A stretch of DNA of 25,474 nucleotides from a virus. Location: positions 1 through 25,474 of the IMG/VR virus record IMGVR_UViG_3300018420_000100; one strand, written 5' to 3'. This document shows positions 21,050-25,474 of the stretch, piece by piece (positions within the stretch are counted from its first letter, which is position 1; each line of letters starts with the position of its first letter). The notes under the pieces were generated by a model, which was given only the letters and a program-made list of their open reading frames with translations, was not told the DNA's origin and ran no database searches. A program made the translations under genes and the position numbers.

Positions 21050-23341
21050 ATGAATGCACGAGGAATTTTAGTAGAGAAACGAAGTGGTGAGAAAGAGATT
21101 CTCGACATTGATAAGTTTCATAAAGTTGTAATGTGGGCTTGTGAAGGAATCTCAAATGTATCTGCTTCTGAAGTAGAAATCAGAAGTCATATATCATTCT
21201 ATGATGGCATTAGAACAAAAGATATTCAAGAAACACTAATCAAAGCGGCGGCTGACCTAATCAGTGAACAGACACCAAACTATCAAACTGTGGCTGGTCG
21301 TCTAGTAAATTATACATTGCGGAAAGAGGTTTATGGTGGGTTTGAACCACTCGACTTCTTGACACTCGTAAAGCGTAATGTTGCAAATGGAAAATATGAT
21401 AAAGAAATCCTAACACTCTATACTGAAGATGAACTTAATGAACTAGGTGCATACATCAACTACACCCGTGACAATGACTTCACATACGTTGCTATGGAAC
21501 AAATGCGTGGTAAGTACTTGGTGCAGAATCGTGTTACTAAAGAGTATTACGAAACACCACAAGTAATGTACATGATGATTGGTGCTACGCTGTTCTCAGC
21601 GTATCGTCAAGACCGTCTCAAGTGGGTTAAAGAATTCTATGACGCAGTATCAACATTCAAGTTGTCTCTGCCTACGCCCATTATGGCGGGTCTACGGACG
21701 CCTACACGCCAGTTCTCTTCTTGTGTATTGATTGAGAGCGATGACAGCCTGGATAGCATTAACGCAACATCCTCCTCTATTGTGCGTTACATCTCACAGA
21801 AAGCAGGCATTGGTATTAACGCTGGTCGCATTCGTGCATTGGGTCAACCTATTCGCAATGGCGATGCAATGCATACTGGTCTAATTCCATTCTTGAAGTT
21901 GTTTGCGGCATCAGTTAAGTCTTGTTCGCAAGGCGGTGTTCGTGGTGGTGCGGCAACAGTATATCTTCCTGGCTGGCACTTGGAGTTTGAAGACCTAGTT
22001 GTCTTGAAGAACAACAAAGGTACCGAGAACAACCGCATTCGTCAAATGGACTATGCATTTCAGTTGAACAAATTGATGTATGCTCGTCTGATTACTGGCG
22101 GCGATATTACTCTATTCTCGCCTGATGAAGTTCCTGACTTGTATGATGCATTCTTTGCTGACCAAGATAAATTTGCTGAACTCTATGAGAAATATGAGCG
22201 TTCTCGTTCTGTTAAGAAGAAGACTATCTCGGCACAGGACTATTTCAGTGCATTGGTAACTGAACGTAAAGATACAGGTCGCATCTACATTATGAATGTA
22301 GATAACGCTAATACACATAGTTCCTTTGTCGAAAAAGTTGCTCCGATTAAGCAGTCTAACTTGTGTTGTGAGATTGACTTGCCAACAAAGCCATTGAATG
22401 ATATCAATGACGAAGATGGTGAAATCTCACTTTGTACATTGTCTGCTATCAATTGGGGTGCATTCAAAACTCCTCAAGAGATGGAAAAGACATGTGAGAT
22501 TGCAGTACGTTCACTTGATGCATTGCTTGACTATCAGAACTACCCAGTTCGTGCGGCTGAAATCGGTACAATGAACCGTCGTCCTCTAGGTGTTGGCATT
22601 ATCAACTTTGCATATTTCCTTGCAAAGAATGGTGTGAACTATGGCGAAAGCGCATTTGAACTTGTTGATGAGTGGGCGCAACACTGGTCATATTATTTGA
22701 TTAAAGCATCTGTACAACTCGCAAAAGAAGCAGGTTCTTGCCCATTGTCATATGAGACTAAGTATCACACAGGCGTATTGCCAGTAGATACATACAAGAA
22801 AGATGTCGATTCGCTAGTACCACATTCAGACAAAGTTGACTGGGATGGTTTGCGTGACGACTTGAAGAAGTATGGTATTCGTAACTCTACGCTGATGGCA
22901 TTGATGCCTGCAGAAACGTCTGCACAAATCAGTAACTCAACAAACGGTATTGAACCCCCTCGTGCGCTTGTGTCAGAGAAGCAGTCAAAAGACGGCATTA
23001 TGAAACAAGTTGTTCCAGGCATTCACCACTTGAAGAACAAATACGACTTGTTGTGGGACCAGAAGTCTCCTGAAGGCTATATCAAACTTACTGCAATCTT
23101 GCAGAAGTACATTGACCAAGGCATCTCAGTGAATACTTCATACAACCCAACAAATTACCCAGACGAAAAAGTACCAATGTCTGCACTACTAACCGACTTG
23201 CTAACCTGCTACAGATATGGACATAAGCAGTTATACTACAACAACACATTCGATGGACAAGGCGAAATCGAAGTGAAAGACGAAGTATTGCCACAGAGTG
23301 ATGATGGTGATGATGAAGTTTGCGATAGTTGCACAATATAA
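21050..23341 (+). CDS. nrdA: Ribonucleotide reductase class Ia, large subunit NrdA
   Basis: Reduces ribonucleoside diphosphates to deoxyribonucleotides for phage DNA. I chose the ATG at 21050 (AGGGGA ten bases upstream) because MNARGILVEKRSG aligns with E. coli NrdA; this gives 763 residues. The catalytic residues fall at the same numbers as in E. coli: Cys225 (RQFSSCVLIE), Asn437, Cys439 and Glu441 (SNLCCEID), and Cys462 (SLCTLSAINWG). The radical-relay tyrosine pair is at 729-730 (QLYYNNT), and the tail ends with a CDSC pair for thioredoxin-type reduction. The N-terminal ATP-cone region is present. Cys440 next to Cys439 replaces the Leu of E. coli. It is followed by nrdB after 17 bases. Confidence 0.97.
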   Translation: MNARGILVEKRSGEKEILDIDKFHKVVMWACEGISNVSASEVEIRSHISFYDGIRTKDIQETLIKAAADLISEQTPNYQTVAGRLVNYTLRKEVYGGFEPLDFLTLVKRNVANGKYDKEILTLYTEDELNELGAYINYTRDNDFTYVAMEQMRGKYLVQNRVTKEYYETPQVMYMMIGATLFSAYRQDRLKWVKEFYDAVSTFKLSLPTPIMAGLRTPTRQFSSCVLIESDDSLDSINATSSSIVRYISQKAGIGINAGRIRALGQPIRNGDAMHTGLIPFLKLFAASVKSCSQGGVRGGAATVYLPGWHLEFEDLVVLKNNKGTENNRIRQMDYAFQLNKLMYARLITGGDITLFSPDEVPDLYDAFFADQDKFAELYEKYERSRSVKKKTISAQDYFSALVTERKDTGRIYIMNVDNANTHSSFVEKVAPIKQSNLCCEIDLPTKPLNDINDEDGEISLCTLSAINWGAFKTPQEMEKTCEIAVRSLDALLDYQNYPVRAAEIGTMNRRPLGVGIINFAYFLAKNGVNYGESAFELVDEWAQHWSYYLIKASVQLAKEAGSCPLSYETKYHTGVLPVDTYKKDVDSLVPHSDKVDWDGLRDDLKKYGIRNSTLMALMPAETSAQISNSTNGIEPPRALVSEKQSKDGIMKQVVPGIHHLKNKYDLLWDQKSPEGYIKLTAILQKYIDQGISVNTSYNPTNYPDEKVPMSALLTDLLTCYRYGHKQLYYNNTFDGQGEIEVKDEVLPQSDDGDDEVCDSCTI

Positions 23342-23358
23342 TTAAGGAATATATATAG

Positions 23359-24489
23359 ATGGCATACTCAGTATTTGACAAGAACAATACAAAAGGTCAC
23401 ATGGACAAAACCATGTTCTTTGACGAAGCAGTTGACGTTGCACGATACGACCAGGTGAAATACCCACAGTTCGAAAAATTGACAGACAAGCAACTAGGTT
23501 TCTTCTGGAGACCTGATGAGGTTGACTTGGGCAAAGACCGTAAAGACTTTGCTGACTTGACTGATAATGAGCGACACATCTTCACTTCTAATCTGAAGCG
23601 ACAGATTTTGCTAGATAGTGTGCAAGGGCGTTCACCAAACATGGCGTTCTTGCCTGTTGTATCGTTGCCTGAAATTGAAACATGGATTGAAACATGGTCG
23701 TTTTCAGAGACTATACATAGTCGTAGTTATACACATATTATTCGAAATGTTTACAGCAATCCATCTAAAGTGTTTGATGAGATTACAAGCATTGATGAGA
23801 TTAACGATTGTGCTGAGGATATCTCGAAATACTATGACGAGTTGATTGAAGCCACTATGTGGTATCAACTGCTCGGTGAAGGTGTACATACAATCAACGG
23901 AAACACTCGTACTGTTGATATGCGTGAACTAAAGAAAAAACTATATCTCACTCTAATGAGTGTGAATATTCTGGAAGGTGTACGTTTCTACGTTTCATTT
24001 GCTTGTTCTTGGGCGTTTGCTGAACTCAAAAAGATGGAAGGCAATGCGAAGATTATTAAGTTTATCGCCCGTGATGAAAACTTGCACCTAGCATCAACAC
24101 AGCAAATTCTGAAGTCTATTCTTAAAGATGACCCAGACTTTGATAGTATTGCCAAAGAGTGTCAGGATGAGTGCATCAAAATGTTTACTGATGCAGTAGA
24201 ACAAGAGAAAGCATGGGCAGAGTATCTATTCAAAGATGGTAGTATGATTGGTTTGAACAAAGAACTACTATCACAATACATTGAATGGATTGGCGCTCGT
24301 AGAATGCAATCTGTTGGTCTTCCCTCTCCATACAAGGTGTCTCAAGCAAACCCACTACCGTGGACGCAGAAATGGATTTCTGGTGCCAGCGTTCAAGTTG
24401 CGCCGCAGGAAACTGAAATTTCTTCCTATGTGATTGGTGGCGTGAAGCAAGACGTTGACAAAGAAACATTTAAAGGAATCAGTCTATAA
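23359..24489 (+). CDS. nrdB: Ribonucleotide reductase class Ia, small subunit NrdB
   Basis: The di-iron tyrosyl-radical subunit that activates NrdA. It is 376 residues, as in E. coli, with close similarity throughout (WRPDEVDLGKDRKDF, NAKIIKFIARDE). All iron ligands and the radical tyrosine are present: Asp86 (ILLDSVQG), Glu117, His120 and Tyr124 (FSETIHSRSYTHI), Glu206 (NILEGVRF), and Glu240 and His243 (ARDENLHL). The C-terminal peptide ends FKGISL, expected to bind NrdA. AAGGAA lies 10 bases before the ATG. The stop TAATG overlaps the next gene by one base. Confidence 0.97.
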   Translation: MAYSVFDKNNTKGHMDKTMFFDEAVDVARYDQVKYPQFEKLTDKQLGFFWRPDEVDLGKDRKDFADLTDNERHIFTSNLKRQILLDSVQGRSPNMAFLPVVSLPEIETWIETWSFSETIHSRSYTHIIRNVYSNPSKVFDEITSIDEINDCAEDISKYYDELIEATMWYQLLGEGVHTINGNTRTVDMRELKKKLYLTLMSVNILEGVRFYVSFACSWAFAELKKMEGNAKIIKFIARDENLHLASTQQILKSILKDDPDFDSIAKECQDECIKMFTDAVEQEKAWAEYLFKDGSMIGLNKELLSQYIEWIGARRMQSVGLPSPYKVSQANPLPWTQKWISGASVQVAPQETEISSYVIGGVKQDVDKETFKGISL

Positions 24490-24686
24490 TGACAATAGAA
24501 GTAATAGAATACACATGCGAAAGTTGTGGTTCTGATTATGTGATGAGGTACGACAGCGATGAAGTGGATTATAAACCAGACTTTTGCCCGTTCTGTTCAG
24601 AAGAGGTTTCGACTGAATCTGGTAAACGATGGGAAGACATTGCAATTTTCGACCAATCAAGTGATGATGAATACCTAGAAGAATAA
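24489..24686 (+). CDS. Small zinc-ribbon protein
   Basis: 65 residues. CESC at 10-13 and CPFC at 33-36 form a four-cysteine zinc-ribbon pattern, and the rest is strongly acidic (DSDEVDY, SSDDEYLEE). It starts one base inside the nrdB stop, so it is translationally coupled to nrdAB. It could be a small redox or regulatory partner, or a transcription-type zinc ribbon; nothing in the sequence decides. Glutaredoxin (NrdC), which follows nrdB in some phages, is not what this encodes. Confidence 0.8.
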   Translation: MTIEVIEYTCESCGSDYVMRYDSDEVDYKPDFCPFCSEEVSTESGKRWEDIAIFDQSSDDEYLEE

Positions 24687-24729
24687 AAGTATCATATATA
24701 GTTCGTATAACATAATATGGACTATAATA

Positions 24730-25296
24730 ATGATACACGTTGGTATTGATTACAGCATGACATGCCCCGCCCTATGCATTTATAGTGGTGGGGTTTTGCA
24801 TGACCCAAACAACTTTAAGTTCCACTACTTAGCACCAAACAAAAAATATGAGGGCGTATTTCAAAACGGCTTCATAACTGGTCACATCTATCCAGATTGG
24901 ACAACACCTGAACAGAGATTCGATAAGATTTCTGATTGGGTGCTTTCTTGCATCCTCAAATCATGTCCAAGTGATACAGGTCTCAACACACCCATGCATG
25001 TAACTATCGAAGGCTACTCTATGGGTTCAAAGGGTAAAGTATTTCACATTGCTGAAAACACTGGTCTACTCAAATACAAACTCTGGAAGAACCACATCAA
25101 GTTTGATACTCCAGCACCGACTTCAGTGAAGAAGTTTGCGACAGGCAAGGGCAACTCAAACAAAGAACGAATGTACGAATGCTTTGAAGCAAGCACAGGA
25201 TGGGATATCGAAAACCTCATCGGTGGCAAAAGAGACAAGAACCCCGTATCAGATATCGTAGATGCGTATTGGATGTGTATGTATGGTATGTCTTAG
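24730..25296 (+). CDS. RuvC-like RNase H-fold nuclease
   Basis: 188 residues with the RuvC/RNase H catalytic pattern: HVGIDYSMTCPALCIY (Asp7) on the first strand, MHVTIEGYSMGSKG (Glu94) on the fourth strand, and NPVSDIVDAYWM (Asp175, Asp178) on the last helix. The segment KFATGKGNSNKERM before it is usual in this family. The protein probably resolves branched DNA or nicks Holliday-like junctions, replacing T4 endonuclease VII, which has a different fold. That role is inferred from the fold. The 43-base gap before it is AT-rich and has no convincing promoter. Confidence 0.85.
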   Translation: MIHVGIDYSMTCPALCIYSGGVLHDPNNFKFHYLAPNKKYEGVFQNGFITGHIYPDWTTPEQRFDKISDWVLSCILKSCPSDTGLNTPMHVTIEGYSMGSKGKVFHIAENTGLLKYKLWKNHIKFDTPAPTSVKKFATGKGNSNKERMYECFEASTGWDIENLIGGKRDKNPVSDIVDAYWMCMYGMS

Positions 25297-25306
25297 ACAT
25301 AGGGTA

Positions 25307-25335
25307 TAGACTTTTTGGTGTTTTTCGTGTATACT
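25307..25335 (+). promoter_or_regulatory. Probable sigma70-type promoter
   Basis: TAGACT at 25307-25312 (four of six -35 matches), a 17-base spacer, then TATACT at 25330-25335. It is about 50 bases before the exported-protein gene. It lacks the CCTTGACA context. Confidence 0.55.
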
Positions 25336-25385
25336 CCTTATACATATCACGATATAAGCATATACTAATATGCAAGGAGAACACT

Positions 25386-25474
25386 ATGAAAACATTAATC
25401 GCATATTTGACAATTGCAGTAGGCACAGTAATTTTCACATTCGGTCCTGCACATGCACAAGAGGTTGTTGTTGA
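25386..25474 (+). CDS. Exported protein, N-terminal part with signal peptide (3' end outside window)
   Basis: The frame starts at an ATG with AAGGAG five bases or so upstream and runs off the window after 29 codons. MKT is followed by a hydrophobic core (LIAYLTIAVGTVIFTF) and GPAHAQEV, in which AHA|QE is a textbook signal peptidase I site. The mature protein, starting QEVVV, would be sent to the periplasm or outside. The function cannot be told from this fragment. Exported proteins are uncommon next to phage nucleotide-metabolism genes. Confidence 0.7.
   Translation, partial: MKTLIAYLTIAVGTVIFTFGPAHAQEVVV

Noticed and set aside
24455-24490. TTGACA and TATAAT near the end of nrdB as a promoter
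   Set aside because: The spacer is 24 bases, too long for sigma70, and no -10 exists at the correct distance.

Overview
The window is a contiguous piece of a T4-like (tailed, contractile-type) bacteriophage genome, most like those of marine T4-like phages. The main evidence is a near-complete T4-style replication set on one strand: the DNA polymerase gp43 C-terminus, the UvsX recombinase, the gp41 replicative helicase and the gp61 primase. It is accompanied by a class Ia ribonucleotide reductase (NrdA/NrdB), a RuvC/RNase H-fold nuclease and a dCMP/cytidine-type deaminase. All credible genes read on the + strand, are tightly packed and often overlap by 1-11 bases. No photosynthesis genes, tRNAs, transposases or CRISPR arrays were seen. 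The sequence alone does not identify the host; the sigma70-like promoters suggest a proteobacterium-like host, which is inference.

Layout. (1) Positions 2-4581: polymerase C-terminus, a coiled-coil protein, a four-helix membrane/coiled-coil protein, a staphylococcal-nuclease-type nuclease and an Ala/Gly-rich repeat protein with a lysine-rich tail. (2) Positions 4589-8355: a strong promoter, then uvsX, an uncharacterised gene in the position T4 uses for gene 40, helicase gp41, a 60-residue protein and a 2OG-oxygenase-fold protein that seems to lack its iron ligands. (3) Positions 8351-8631: no protein gene, but an extended -10 promoter, a T4-type late promoter, a compact predicted RNA fold with a pseudoknot, a strong terminator and a 16-bp palindrome. 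(4) Positions 8696-10157: small early-type genes (zinc peptidase-like, hypothetical, 32-residue membrane peptide, deaminase). (5) Positions 10153-19270: a block that begins at a TATAAATA late promoter and encodes a PD-(D/E)XK-like protein, a ligase-like nucleotidyltransferase, a 917-residue mosaic with an N-terminal TxGH nucleotidyltransferase, a cupin, two uncharacterised proteins, a HAD phosphatase-like protein, a probable virion protein and two conserved phage proteins. (6) Positions 19269-19930: a second late promoter and two small membrane proteins. (7) Positions 19934-25296: a promoter, gp61, nrdA, nrdB, a zinc-ribbon protein and the RuvC-like nuclease. The window ends inside a gene for an exported protein with a clear signal peptide.

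How the parts fit. Regions 1, 2, 4 and 7 look like early/middle DNA replication and nucleotide supply. They are driven by sigma70-like promoters that share the core CCTTGACA, and two of the best promoters lie inside coding sequence upstream of the helicase and of nrdAB. Region 5 looks late.

The most interesting signal is in region 5. Four enzyme-like proteins, including two next to each other and a third directly after, begin with a short peptide ending in (L/I)xE followed by Ala. That is the form of the T4 capsid-targeting sequence (MKTYQEFIAEA) that prohead protease gp21 cleaves. The HAD protein starts MKTLKDILSEA, matching it in length and layout. I infer that this block encodes enzymes packaged in the capsid and delivered with the DNA. 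The second most interesting signal is the probable stand-alone structured RNA at about 8363-8598.
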